A DNA stretch of 27,291 bases from Gnetum montanum. Its lineage: Eukaryota; Streptophyta; Gnetopsida; Gnetales; Gnetaceae. The notes beneath the pieces are model-generated. The model worked only from the letters and a program-made list of their open reading frames with translations. It was not told where the DNA came from and searched no databases. The translations under genes were made by a program, and so were the position numbers. Positions 1 through 9,285 of this stretch are shown here, piece by piece (positions within the stretch are counted from its first letter, which is position 1; each line of letters opens with the position of its first letter). Where the stretch lies: assembly GCA_015680685.1 (NCBI GenBank), contig MNCI01005810.1, positions 795,799 through 823,089 of the forward strand. The letters are read 5' to 3'.

Positions 1-372
1 AAAATTTTAACAGAAATTTTCTATCGGGCAACAAGAACAATAAGAGCAATCTAAAAATCCTAAAATTACTCACCAAGGATGATACTATCTAAACCACTAG
101 CTAAATAATTTAGACAAAATAAAAAAACAATAAGCATAATTCACAGAACTATGACAAAGAGGCTGAAATCTTTTCTTTAGCAAGCCATTTTACAAGAAAT
201 CTTTCACAATGTGTGACCCCAAGTGTGTCTCCAAGTGAGAGCTCCCCAAGTGATGTATCAATGTCTTCTCCCAAGACTCAAAGTGTCATTTTTTCTTCTT
301 ACCCCTGAAACCTTTTTATAAGGTTCAAAAGGTAGGTAGGTAAGTTACAAAATATCTTGGGTGGTTAAAACC

Positions 373-575
373 ACCATAGAGATAAAAAAGGTGCAGGTGA
401 CAAGTGTCCTATTCAGTTGCCAAGTGGCCTCATTTAATTGCCAACTGGTCACCATGGAGATAAAAAGGTTGCAGTTGACAAGTGTCCCATGTAATTGATA
501 AGTGGCCATTCAGTCGCCAAGTGGTCACCATGGAGAAAAAAAGGTTATAATTGACAAGTGGCCTTGGTGGTTATA
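373..575. repeat. Three imperfect ~77-bp direct repeats
   Basis: Three copies of a block starting ACCATAGAGATAAAAA or ACCATGGAGATAAAAA and running on through GTTGACAAGTGTCC-like sequence begin at 373, 451 and 527, so the spacing is 78 and 76 bp. Between them lie variants of GCCAAGTGGCC. The stretch 1-1000 around it is AT-rich and holds no open frame I can support. It could be part of an old LTR or a non-coding satellite-like patch; no family was recognised. Confidence 0.6.
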
Positions 576-615
576 AGTACCATGGGAAATTAAAATTTAG
601 TTGTAACCACCAAGG
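562..615. repeat. Inverted repeat, 12-bp perfect arms
   Basis: CCTTGGTGGTTA at 562-573 is the exact reverse complement of TAACCACCAAGG at 604-615, giving a hairpin with a 30-nt loop. A smaller hairpin of the same theme, GGTGGTT-AA-AACCACC, sits at 360-375. Their function is unknown; they may be remains of a small inverted-repeat transposon or of structured LTR DNA. Confidence 0.6.
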
Positions 616-1061
616 GGAAGTTATCACCACCATGATATTTAAAAATTGCAAAGGACACTTGTTACATACATATAACATTGAATAACTGCCCTATAACTTC
701 GCTTTCCTTTTGAAATAATAAAATATTTTATTTAAGTCATAGTAATAGAGATAGTAATCATAGTAAATATATATCTACTAGTCCCTAACTTGATGAAATT
801 AATCCACAATCTGGACCATGTGTGATCTTTATACTTGGTCAAAAAAGTTGTTAAAAATATTAAACGCTTCCCTGATCTACAGCATCTCTATCTGGCCATG
901 TGCCGAATGGCATTACATCCTTTTTTTTTAACATTTTGCAATCTTCCTAGCAACTCCATGACCATCTTCATCTCTACAAAAAATTTGATGATGTAGATGT
1001 GTGAAAAAGGCATTTGGTATTATGCTCTTCTTATTGTTGGGATTCATGAATCTGGAAGTAG

Positions 1062-1256
1062 CCATGCGCCCACACAGAAAGTGGAAATTGGCACACCCTA
1101 CGTCTCTGTAACAATGACAACTTGGAACCTAATCCTGAAGCTGCTCTTACTCTTGACGAATTAGAGTCCTTTGTAAGTACCTCCCTGAAGAAACAGCAGG
1201 CACAACAATGGAAGCATGGTGCCTGGCATTATCTTGTGTCATCAGGCTAGATTTTC
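1062..1256 (+). pseudogene. Unidentified coding-like remnant
   Basis: A plus-strand reading frame without stops ends in TAG at 1254-1256. Its translation includes EAALTLDELESFVSTSLKKQ followed by QAQQWKHGAWHYLV, which has the mixed, charged composition of a real globular protein rather than translated repeat. It has no convincing start codon and is preceded by a stop at 1059-1061. A second frame just upstream (about 1021-1125) also looks protein-like, so a frameshift may separate two pieces of one gene. I do not recognise the protein. It lies on the opposite strand to the adjacent helicase pseudogene. Confidence 0.35.
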
Positions 1257-1449
1257 GGATGAAATGCTCATCTCGCAACGATGACAGGAGTTGTAGTTAT
1301 GTGACTGGTACAAATCAAAAAGCTAAAGGCATTGTACACGGTTAGGCAATTTAGATCCCATGCCAGAAGCGATGATTGCCATAGCTTCCATGGCTGAAAC
1401 ATTTTTTGTGAATTTAGAAGAAGCTTCGCCAGAGTCCTTCTGCCTAGAA

Positions 1450-1973
1450 GAGGCATGTCAGTTTGTTGTACTATTCTTCGAATTTGAGGTTCAAACCCCA
1501 TATCTAACATTCTATTTGCTTCATCTAAAGCCAGGTACCACACCATGAATAATGACAATCTCCCCCTTTCAAGAATATTACCAACCCATCTAGGAGTCAC
1601 AATAAGAATATCTATACCTCTCTCCAACTCACGAAACTGTTGATTGATTGGAGTTCCTCCATATGCAACCAAAACCCAGTGGAAACACTTTGCAGATGCC
1701 ACAAGGAGGAGCAGGACAGGGCCCATGCAGAATCCCTCTGATAATTGGAAAGTAGAATGCATCGGTTTTCCCCAATCCGTCTTGCACACAAGCCATGAGG
1801 TCCTGTTTGGCCAGAGAAATCGGAATTGCGTACTTCTGACTCAGCTTCACGTAGTTACATCGCCTCAAATTCACATTCAATGCTTCTCCAAGATCGATCT
1901 CTACAAATGTCTCCACAGGTAGAGATACAGAATCACCGCTGGTATCCATAGGAATATCCTCTTAAGTGTCAAA
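1450..1973 (-). pseudogene. DEAD-box RNA helicase pseudogene (DED1/DDX3-like)
   Basis: Translation of the minus strand gives decayed DEAD-box helicase core motifs in the right order. First comes the segment upstream of the Q motif (FDT-stop-EDIPMDTSGD, then VETFVEIDLGEALNVNLRRC). Next is a Walker A/motif I relic (VQDGLGKT for the usual AQTGSGKT), then [18 protein letters not shown] with the GG motif. Motif Ib reads TPRW for TPGR, and motif II reads [18 protein letters not shown], with DEAN in place of DEAD. The order and wording match the plant DED1/DDX3-type RNA helicases. About 25 residues between motif I and GG are missing, at least one frameshift joins the two frames (near 1780), an in-frame stop lies near the start, and nothing after the motif II region (SAT motif, C-terminal domain) is recognisable. 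It is clearly non-functional. No introns are evident in the short span, so a processed or transposon-captured copy is possible. Confidence 0.85.
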
Positions 1974-2126
1974 CACCTGAGGATCCGTCGCTACATCTTA
2001 TTGTAGGAAATTGTAGCTGCTAAGCTCGACCTCTCTATGGATAATATGATCGACAAAGTCAAAATTGATAATATCAACAACATTTGTATTAGAGTCTGCT
2101 GCAAAGCCTTCCATTTCCAAAGACCA

Positions 2127-2420
2127 GCAATTATCGTTCATGGAAGTGGCACAAGTGTTTCAATTGATGCCGAAGTTGGGCAATGGCACCTACAGTTTTA
2201 TGGCATGGCTTAGGATGCATCATCCCGCGTGCTTTCAATCCATTTAAACAACGTTCCACGTGGAGGAGTTTCTTGGGCTTTTAATGAAATAATATATGAA
2301 AGCGGTTTTGAATTATTGATAAATGCCTTACAATCTATCTTTTGTGTTGTTCCTGCTCCTAATGCACTAATTCCCATGCTATTTAGTTTTTTTCATAAGC
2401 CTCATATAGTGAGTGTTTAA
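2127..2420 (+). pseudogene. Unidentified coding-like remnant with one stop
   Basis: One plus-strand frame reads through almost 300 bases with a single internal TAG (after HLQFYGMA). The translation has ordinary protein character, for example AIIVHGSGTSVSIDAEVGQW before the stop and NVPRGGVSWAFNEIIYESGF after it, ending in TAA around 2418. No family was recognised. It abuts the truncated start of the family-C LTR at about 2505. With the helicase piece and the 1062-1256 remnant it forms a cluster of gene fragments on mixed strands. Confidence 0.35.
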
Positions 2421-3972
2421 TTCAAATGTCTGGTTCCATTCCAAATTGTTTCCCTGCTCATATCCAACTTGTTCCATGAAATGGCAAAAATGTACCAACA
2501 CAAAGCCTACGCTAGCCTTCCTGCTATGGATATTGCACATGTCAGACAACACTTGCCACCCTGGACTTTGCCCTCACTTCACTCAATAGTTGTTTTTCCT
2601 GGTTTTCTCTCTATTGTGTTTGTAGGATAAAAGCCAAGATGGCATCATTCAAAAATGCGTTGCACCATAAGAGCGAGACACAAAATTTCTCTAAAGTACT
2701 TACTTTGATTAGCCTAGCTACTTGAAAGTGCATACCCTACCCTCCCTTCAACCAACTTAATTTCCATTCCCTACACTCACAATTTCCCATATCTTCTTCA
2801 CAAGTTTCCCTGATGCACATAAAGCCCTTTCACATGCCCAACTGCCAGGCCCATGACACATGGGAGGCCTCTGTAGGTAGGTCAAAGCCCCACATGGATG
2901 TAACATAACTCATCTCAAGGAGGAAACACCTGTCCTACAATGATGACAAGGTTGTCTCCAAGTGAACGTGGGTGTGTAGCAGAAAAAAAAGAGACAAAAA
3001 AAGAGACAAGTGCCTAAAAATGGTACAAAAGCTACTTTGCAATCATTCTGGCTATAAATCAACCATCTCTAAGTCTCCAGTGGGAGGTTAAGGGTCAAAG
3101 GCAAAGACACCCATGCATGCTGATTCCCTCATAAGCATTCCAATGAGGGATCACACTGTGGCAACAGTTTTCATGACGTTGCATTCTACCTTCATACCTT
3201 CCCTGACCCTGTTTCCTCAAATCCACCCCTTTCCCCCTATCCTACATCACTCTCCAAGTACTCTCAAACATAGTGAAGTGTCATCCAAATGGGCACTGAA
3301 GAGCGATGTTGGCATCTTGCTCTTCATGGTGTTTCATATTCTATGTCAACATCTCTCAGGTAAATCCTCCAAATGTCAACAAACATGGGCCATTGAAACA
3401 CCATCAATTTTGGGACTCTAATGATTCAGCACAATCCTAAAATTTGGGCAAGGACCTTTGCAAGCATGGTGTCACACTAGACCGTGCAGATAACATGGCA
3501 CCCTGGAAGTCCTAATTCCTGCAAAGTCGCTTCCAAGCTTGCCTACCACCATCTGCAGCATAGTAAATGTAGCACCCAGCTAGGAGGCCAATTTTCAAAA
3601 AAGAGGCACTAAGGGTAGATCGTACAGTCTGGAAAATTTTCTATTTCCTATGCTGATAGGCTTGCTGCACCCTCTAGCTTGCCTAGCTCGACACATGACC
3701 CAGTTGATGGTCTACCTAGGGACCATGCTAGGAGTTGTTGAAAGTGTTCAGGATGGGCTAAATAGTTCAGTAAGTTTTCTAACTGTGAAACCTGCTACGC
3801 TGAACAACATAGTAAGCCAAGTGGAGATTGATCAGGCATCAAAAATGCATATTAACAATGATTCAACCCTCTGAGATACCTTCCCCACTTCATCCTTCAA
3901 GCATGATCAACATGACATAGGAGAATGTGGTAAATTTTATCAAAAATCATCTTCATTTGAGTACTAAACTGT

Positions 3973-4191
3973 GCTATGCTACATAGCATAGCAAAGTTCC
4001 ACTGTGACATTGCTTCCACTTAGGCTATTTTAACAAAGTAAACATAATTGCCCATGCTTCAACCATCAAACATGCTTGCTCTGCTAACACTCTAGGACAT
4101 GATTGACATCCCATGACAAAATTTTTGCAAAGTGAGTCAAGATTCAGGCCAAACTAGGTGCTACGTTGTGCTATGCTACATAGTGTAGCAC
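3973..4191. repeat. Palindromes in family-C LTR
   Basis: GCTATGCTACATAGCATAGC at 3973-3992 is a perfect inverted repeat of 9-bp arms around CA. A near-palindrome of the same theme (GTGCTATGCTA / TAGTGTAGCAC) occupies 4168-4191, about 195 bp further on, and further variants occur near 4371 and 6470. The right LTR has cognate sites near 9786, 10128, 10337 and 10408. The spacing suggests an internal ~200-bp repeat of the upstream (U3) part of the LTR. They could be transcription-factor sites or simply structured DNA. Confidence 0.55.
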
Positions 4192-4447
4192 AACATAGCA
4201 AGGACAGAATGCACGAAGGTCGTCTACCAGGTTGTTCTAGCAAAAGAACTACACTTGGCCATGCTTTGACCTCCAAGACCACCTGTCCCACTTCACCCTC
4301 AGGCTCCAAGCAAAGTTTCTTGACAAAGCATTGCAAATTAAGTAAGGATGCATGTCACACTGGATGCTACGCTGTGCTACGCTGCACATTGTAGAACAAC
4401 GTAGCAAGGACACAAAGCCCAAAAGTATCCCAAGGATGAGCTCCACA

Positions 4448-4452
4448 GGTCC
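4448..4452. repeat. Target-site duplication GGTCC, left
   Basis: GGTCC precedes the TGAAACACC start of the solo LTR and is repeated exactly at 6351-6355 directly after its end. Five bases is the expected length for gypsy insertions. Confidence 0.85.
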
Positions 4453-4689
4453 TGAAACACCACAAAATTCTGAGCTTAGTACTTCTCCAACAAGAATCGA
4501 GCTAAGTCATGATGCTCCTCAGCATGACTGAAGCTTGAGGGCCTCACAGATAGCTTCAAACGGAGTCAAACTCAACAAGAAATGGTTCCTTGGGACCCAC
4601 AGAAGACTACAATGACATCTGGCATTAAACTTGGCAAATCTTGACCTCAAAATACTTGGTTTTCACTAAGTATGCATCATGTACACTGG

Positions 4690-5285
4690 CCTATACATGC
4701 CCAGCGTACAGCAACTTTTGGGCCAAAAATGAGTCAAAACATGCCAGAATTGAGTGTCTAGACCCCCCCCCCCCCCCCCAAGACCTTTTCCAAGGTCCCG
4801 AATAGCTCTCAGGCACTTGAAAATCAAATTTTGGGCTCCAAAAGATGGTCTTTCATTCCTGTACACCCAGCATATACGCCCAGCGTGCAGCCAACGTACA
4901 GCAACTTTTGGGCCCCAAAAATGAGTCAAAACATGCCAGAAATGAGCATCTAGACCCCCTAGGACCTTTCCCAGGGTCCCCAATAGCTCTCAGGCACTTG
5001 AAAATCAAATTTTGGGCTCCAAATGATAGTCTTTCATTCCTGTACGCCCAGCGTATACGCCCAACGTGCAGCCAACGTACAGCAACTTTTGGGCCCCAAA
5101 AATGAGTCAAAACATCCCAGAACTGAGTGTTTGGACCCCCCAGGACCTTTCCCAATGTCCCCAATAGCTCTCAGGCACCCAAAAATCAAGTTTCAACCTC
5201 AAAATGATGCACTTACATGACCTGTACGCTGAGCATACGTACTCTGCACGCCCAACGTGCAACCCAGCGTACACCACCAGAAACA
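4690..5285 (+). repeat. ~182-bp tandem repeat within solo LTR
   Basis: The block GCAACTTTTGGGCC...AAAAATGAGTCAAAACAT recurs at 4711, 4901 and 5082 (spacings 190 and 181). Each copy is followed by GACCCCC...GGACCTTTCCC, AATAGCTCTCAGGCAC, AAAATCAA and a closing TACGCCCAGCGTATACGCCCA segment. A more diverged fourth unit covers about 5170-5285, and the CAGGCACCCAAAAATCAA start of a fifth appears near 5362. Open frames on both strands through this stretch are repeat translation products, not genes. Confidence 0.88.
4763..4779 (+). repeat. Poly-C tract, 17 C
   Basis: An uninterrupted run of 17 cytosines lies in the first 182-bp unit, where the sister units have only six C. It accounts for most of the 190 versus 181 bp spacing difference. 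Such runs are prone to slippage and to sequencing error, so its true length is uncertain. Confidence 0.85.
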
Positions 5286-5436
5286 GCCCAAAACAGGCAT
5301 TAAACAACAAGATTTTCATCTAAAATTAACTCTCAAAGGTAGGGAAACTATTGGGCATCATCACAGGCACCCAAAAATCAATTTTTGACCTTAAAATGAA
5401 GCATTTTCATGTCTGTACGCTGGGTACATTTTTTGT

Positions 5437-5655
5437 GTACGCTGGCATGTTGTACGCTGGCATCCTGTACGCTGGCATGCTATACGCTGGAATGCTATAC
5501 ACTAGCAGGATGTACACTGGCATGCTAGACACTAGCATGCTATACACTGGCATGCTATATGCTAGCATGCTATATGATGGCATGCTATACACTGGCATGC
5601 TATACGCTGGCATCCTGTACGCTGGCATCCTGTATGCTGGCATGCTATATGTTGT
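5437..5655 (+). repeat. 15-bp minisatellite, about 14 units
   Basis: About 14 units of the form GTACGCTGGCATGCT or TATACGCTGGCATGC run head to tail. Because the period is a multiple of three, the plus strand reads as repeated LYAGM and the minus strand as repeated PAYSM with no stops. This is an artefact of the period. The corresponding place in the sister LTR (about 23300-23410) has only irregular TACGC and CAGCGTACA motifs, so the array expanded in this copy. Confidence 0.93.
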
Positions 5656-5769
5656 ACAGTTGTAACATATTCTACACTTCTTCAACACACCACCTATCAC
5701 CCAATCTAAATTTTTCTCACCTTACAGCCACTCATCCCCTTTTAGACCCCAGTCTAATGTCTAAACCCG

Positions 5770-5776
5770 TATAAAA
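5770..5776 (+). promoter_or_regulatory. TATA box of solo LTR
   Basis: CCCGTATAAAAACTCC sits about 580 bp before the LTR end and is matched by CCTGTATAAAAGCTCT in the sister LTR at 23530. Its position and its conservation in both copies make it the likely core promoter of the retrotransposon. The sequence after it (CGATTTTTTACCAGATC) would be the start of the transcribed R region. Confidence 0.75.
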
Positions 5777-6350
5777 ACTCCGATTTTTTACCAGATCCGG
5801 AGGTTCAAAAAATTAAAAGCATCTTGACAAAAATCGGGGAGACCAAACTAAGAAAATTGAGAACCCTGCATCCTATACGCTAGATCTCAACCCTGCACGC
5901 TAAACATACAGCCTCTACATTGTACCTGCAGTCTGAACCAGCATGCTGCTAAACCCTCGCATTCACCGGGGCTCTTCGTCCGCCTTGTGTCACATCCATA
6001 ACTGCGTTAAGACCGGTGCATTCTAACTTTCATTGTGCAATGACATTGCCACATTTTTACTAAGATTTGTTATAGTTTTATCATCCATTCTTGTATGCTC
6101 ATCATTTACGTTCTTGTACGTTTGCGCCCAGTTTTATATTAGTTACATTGTTTACATATAACCCGGCGTATAATATATCGGTATACGCTCAGGGAAATCC
6201 TTGTCTGATCCGCGTGCGGATCACTCGAGGTGCTCTACCTTCATTAATTCCAGCTTGCCCTCAAGCAAAGGTAGGGTCTTCTATGCTTGTTCGAGGATCT
6301 CCTGGTCTCTGTTTCGTTCCAGCCGGAGATCGACGATTTCGGGCAGTATA

Positions 6351-6355
6351 GGTCC
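6351..6355. repeat. Target-site duplication GGTCC, right
   Basis: This is an exact repeat of 4448-4452, marking the downstream edge of the solo LTR insertion. Confidence 0.85.
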
Positions 6356-7629
6356 CAGGACTTTTTAGCATGGAAAGAAGGGTTGCTAATTATTGAAGTT
6401 ACTTGCCTAACCAGGCCTCGAAGGAGTATCTTTGATTTTTTGGTGAAATTTATCTCAAGATTGGCGGCTACGCTACACAGCATAGCACAATGTAGCGGGT
6501 GGGTGATTATGCTATGTCAATATGTTGGGCAATGTAGGTTTTGTAACACTCATGTGTATGCTCCTGGATGTCTTCGGTTAGCTCCAGAACTCATCGACAA
6601 TCGTCATTTCTGCTTTGACATCTCTTCAATGAATAAGATCAGTAGTTTGCTCTATTTTGCACCCCTTGTTAATTCCCAGAGTTGTCCCTACACTTTACCC
6701 TACTCGTAAGGGTAGGGAAGATGTAGTCCTGGAGCACATACTCCACTTTGCATTAATCATCAGCATTTTCTGTAAAAACATGGTAGTTCCCCGGATTCTA
6801 GCACATGCAGTTTGAACGGTATGATCACAGCTTAGCAAGTTTCACATCTAGCGTAACACTGCAACATAGCATGCCAGCATAACACTACAGCGTAGCACTA
6901 CACAGTAGTATGGCACATTCACATTTGCACCATATGGGACCGAGGACATGTGGCATCCAAACCATGTCTCTTTCCTGCATCCAACTCTATAAATACCCTA
7001 GTAAACAATGTTCAAAGGGTTGGCTTCTAGAATTTTTAGCTTTTGGACTTGGCTTTCTTGCGATTGGAATTTTGGGCATTTGGCTTTCTAGTGATTGGCT
7101 TTGGCAAAGAGGTTAGCGAGCAGAGGTTAACAAATTGCAAACCCAACAGCAGCATTCTCTTAGCCCAGCGAGCATTAGCTCAATAGTTCCTGTTGACACC
7201 CCATTGGCAGTAGTCCAAGACCTATGACCATATCATTCTATTGTAAGCTATGCCTGTCCACACTACACATCAATTGCACACCTTCTTCAGCTCAACAAAG
7301 ATCAAATCCCCCAACTTTGGGGTGGTGCATTTTCTCACTCAAGCTCATTTCATTTCATTTCACTATTTTGTTCAGTTACATATTTTGCTACACTTTTACC
7401 ATTCTGTGTTTTATAGCTTTCTACACCTCGACCTCCACACATAACATCTCAAAACTATTATTTACGAAAGGTTATTGTACACTGACTAAGTCCCTGTCTG
7501 ATTAACCAAACCATTTAGGGCACCCCACTTTTGTTTTCTCTCCAGCATAGCCCTCGCATGAATCCGGGGTTAGGCTATATGCCTGGTAACCTCTCGGTGT
7601 TTCAGGCACTGACATTTTTGGCTACTACA
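6356..7629 (+). mobile_element. Family-C gypsy LTR, left copy, part 2
   Basis: After the solo LTR the family-C sequence resumes. From 6681 it closely tracks 10575 onwards in the right LTR: CCTACACTTTACCCTACTCG, GAAGATGTAGTCC, CTAGCACATGCAGT, GTGGCATCCA, the TATA box and the closing CTCTCGGTGTTTCAGGCACTGACA. The LTR ends in GGCTACTACA at 7629, and TGTAGT/ACTACA fits the terminal inverted repeat implied by the start of the right LTR. Sequence 6356-6590 matches the right copy poorly. Confidence 0.75.
6988..6995 (+). promoter_or_regulatory. TATA box of left family-C LTR
   Basis: TATAAATA in the context ACTCTATAAATACCCTAG is conserved at 10888 (GCCCTATAAATACCCC) and, on the other strand, at 22231-22224. 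Retention in three copies about 620-680 bp before the LTR end supports a core promoter. Confidence 0.75.
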
Positions 7630-7630
7630 A

Positions 7631-7753
7631 TGGGATGGGCCTTTGTTGCTCACTAAGGCATACAACAACGAAGCCTTCAAGCTCACTGATCTAGATGGCA
7701 ATGAGTTTGTCAATCCTATTAACCACTCATACCTGAAGCCATACTACACTTGA
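7631..7753 (+). pseudogene. C-terminal remnant of gypsy pol (integrase end)
   Basis: Forty codons and a TGA encode WDGPLLLTKAYNNEAFKLTD followed by LDGNEF, NPIN and YLKPYYT. This is the typical closing segment of Ty3/gypsy polyproteins, in which a WDGP block and an AF/YKLxDLDGxE...LKPYY block follow the integrase core. Everything upstream (leader, gag, protease, RT, RNase H, integrase core) is gone; the LTR end at 7629 is joined almost directly to it. The frame is still open, which fits either a deletion more recent than most of the decay or chance over a short length. Confidence 0.85.
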
Positions 7754-7787
7754 CATGTAGTATCGCATCAATGATAAAAGCAAGGTA

Positions 7788-8140
7788 AGTAAATATCTAC
7801 TATGATGTTAAATTGGCACAAAACATCTACTATGACATTAAACTGGCACAGAACATCTACTATGACGTTAAACTAGCATAGATATATTCTATGACGTTAA
7901 ACTGGCACAAAACATCTGTTATGACGTTAAATTGGCATAGACATTTGCTATGACATTAAACTAGCATAGACATATGTTATGACGTTAAAATAACACAGAA
8001 TGTCCTTGGGCTATGACATTAAACTAGCACCCACAACATGGTCTTCTATGATCTTAAACTGGCCATCCACCATCCACTACGATGTTAAATTAGTGCAATG
8101 ATCTACTAGGACCTTAAACTAGCACAACAAGCGGTCTACC
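7788..8140 (+). repeat. ~30-bp tandem array between pol and polypurine tract
   Basis: About 12 copies of a unit of the form ACATCTACTATGACGTTAA plus ACTGGCACA run head to tail, with unit lengths of 29-34 bp. Copies 1-7 are close to consensus; copies 8-12 toward the LTR are more diverged and carry small insertions. The array occupies the 3' untranslated part of the family-C element, after the pol stop and before the polypurine tract. Confidence 0.9.
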
Positions 8141-8250
8141 AAGACCTAAAAATGGGTTTGCGATTTAGCACCTACAGTCCAACATACATGGTCCTACGAA
8201 CAAACGAGCAAGAATACTTCCAATCTTCCATTTCCTGCCCACACTTTTCA

Positions 8251-8268
8251 GGTAGGATGGGGTGGGGC
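8251..8268 (+). promoter_or_regulatory. Polypurine tract of family-C element
   Basis: GGTAGGATGGGGTGGGGC lies immediately before CAT and the LTR start TGTAGTTCTAG at 8271. Its purine richness and position next to the 3' LTR fit the primer for plus-strand DNA synthesis. It also fixes the orientation: the LTR at 8271 is a 3' LTR of a plus-strand element. Confidence 0.75.
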
Positions 8269-9204
8269 ATTGTAGTTCTAGAATGAAGTTCATGTTATCA
8301 AGGAAAAATCCTCTGGGACATTTGGAATGTTGTCATCCCTAGCATCTTGCTAATTTTCCAAAATGTCATTTGGCATCTTGCTAACCTTTTAGAGCTACCA
8401 TCACCACCACCAATCATTCTAGTCATAGCTCTTGTTGTTAGCAGCACTCACTAGAGTCCCAGCAGTACTATTGCACAGCCACAACACTACCATCCTCTAA
8501 CTCTCACCATCACCTGAGTTTGGAAGAGCATTTGGTAGTGTGGCCCCTTTCCCTATGGCTAAGTTTTCTAGCTCCTATCTTTGGTGAGAACTCCTGAGCA
8601 CCTACATCACCATTGCTACTAGCCACATGAGTGCTCACTTCTGGTGTGGTTGCTAGAGCTTTCTAGCCTACCATGATCGACACTTGTACTAGCCTTCCTA
8701 CTTTAGACATTGCATGCAACTAATGCAGCACTTGCAACCCTCACAATTTCCCTAGCAAGCAAGACTTCGCCCTCATCTCACATGGTGGTTATTTTCTCTT
8801 GTTTTCTTTATGTTGCATTTGCAGGATGAAGCCTGGGTGATGTCATTCAAGGATGTGTTTCATCACGATGGCAAGGCACCACATTTTTGTGATGTGTCTA
8901 CTTTGTCTTGCCTTGCTACTTAAGAGTGCACATCCCTAAAATCCCCTCAGCCAACCTAACCTCTACCTCTTGATCTTGCAATCTTCCACATCTCCTGCAA
9001 GCTTCCCTAATGCACATGTAACCTTTCTTGTAGTCAGTCGCTAAACCCATGGCAGACATAATGCAACTCATCCCATGGGGAGCCTTTTTGGGCTGGTCAA
9101 AGCCCCAAACGGATGTAACACAACTCATCCTAGGGAGGAAACACCTATCCTACAGATCCGACGTGGTTGCCTATAAGAAAATATGGCGTATAGTTTGCTA
9201 GAAA

Positions 9205-9285
9205 ATACAAAAGAAGAAGAAGAAAGAAAGAAGAATATATATATATATAGAATAAAAATAAAAAGAAGAAAAAATGGGAAATAAA
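9205..9285 (+). repeat. GAA/TA-rich low-complexity patch
   Basis: The run of AAGAAGAAGAAGAAAGAAAG, then ATATATATATATA, then AAAAGAAGAAAAAA is pure low-complexity DNA. The left LTR has only a short AGAAAAAAAAGAGACAAAAA at the equivalent place (about 2981-3010), so it expanded in this copy. Confidence 0.85.

Larger units (their letters stand above)
2505..4452 (+). mobile_element. Family-C gypsy LTR, left copy, part 1 (5'-truncated)
   Basis: From about 2505 (TAGCCTTCCTGCTATGGA) this sequence follows the intact right-hand copy beginning at about 8690 with conserved order and many matching blocks. Examples are the GGTCAAAGCCCCA...GATGTAACA...AACTCATC block (2880/9098), GAGGAAACACCTGTCCTACA (2921/9137) and the LTR text around 3110/9410 and 3600/9930. 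The first ~420 bp of the LTR are missing, the left side being replaced by gene-fragment DNA. The sequence is interrupted at 4452 by a solo LTR of another family and resumes at 6356. Several open frames here (for example 3113-3421) are not coding; they are LTR sequence. Confidence 0.75.
4453..6350 (+). mobile_element. Solo LTR of family A/B inside family-C LTR
   Basis: It begins TGAAACACCACAAAA and ends GGGCAGTATA, where the related LTR at 22659-24108 begins TGAAACACCACAAAA and ends GGATAGTACA. The canonical terminal CA has decayed to TA. Exact GGTCC copies flank both ends and family-C LTR sequence continues on both sides, so this is a complete insertion reduced to one LTR by recombination between its two LTRs. 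The 3' half (about 5690-6350) is closely similar to 23455-24108. It is 1,898 bp against 1,450 bp in the other copy; the extra length lies in tandem arrays (4690-5285 and 5437-5655). A TATAAAA box is present at 5770. Confidence 0.92.

Noticed and set aside
3113-3421. 102-codon open frame as a host gene
   Set aside because: It lies inside the family-C LTR; the cognate region at 9300-9650 does not keep the frame.
4666-5319. Several minus- and plus-strand frames of 65-105 codons
   Set aside because: They are shifted copies of one another produced by the ~182-bp tandem repeat.
5351-5700. Open frames on both strands encoding repeated LYAGM or PAYSM pentapeptides
   Set aside because: They are the automatic product of a 15-bp tandem repeat lacking stop words; nothing similar is open in the sister LTR.
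6091-6351. Open frame of ~86 codons at the LTR 3' end, also open in the sister LTR (23825-24142)
   Set aside because: Although open in both copies, the differences change many amino acids without bias to silent sites, and it lies in R/U5 of the LTR. Chance openness is the simpler reading.
7788-8140. CRISPR array
   Set aside because: The units are contiguous without unique spacers, vary in length and lie in a retrotransposon 3' region; the genome is a plant's.
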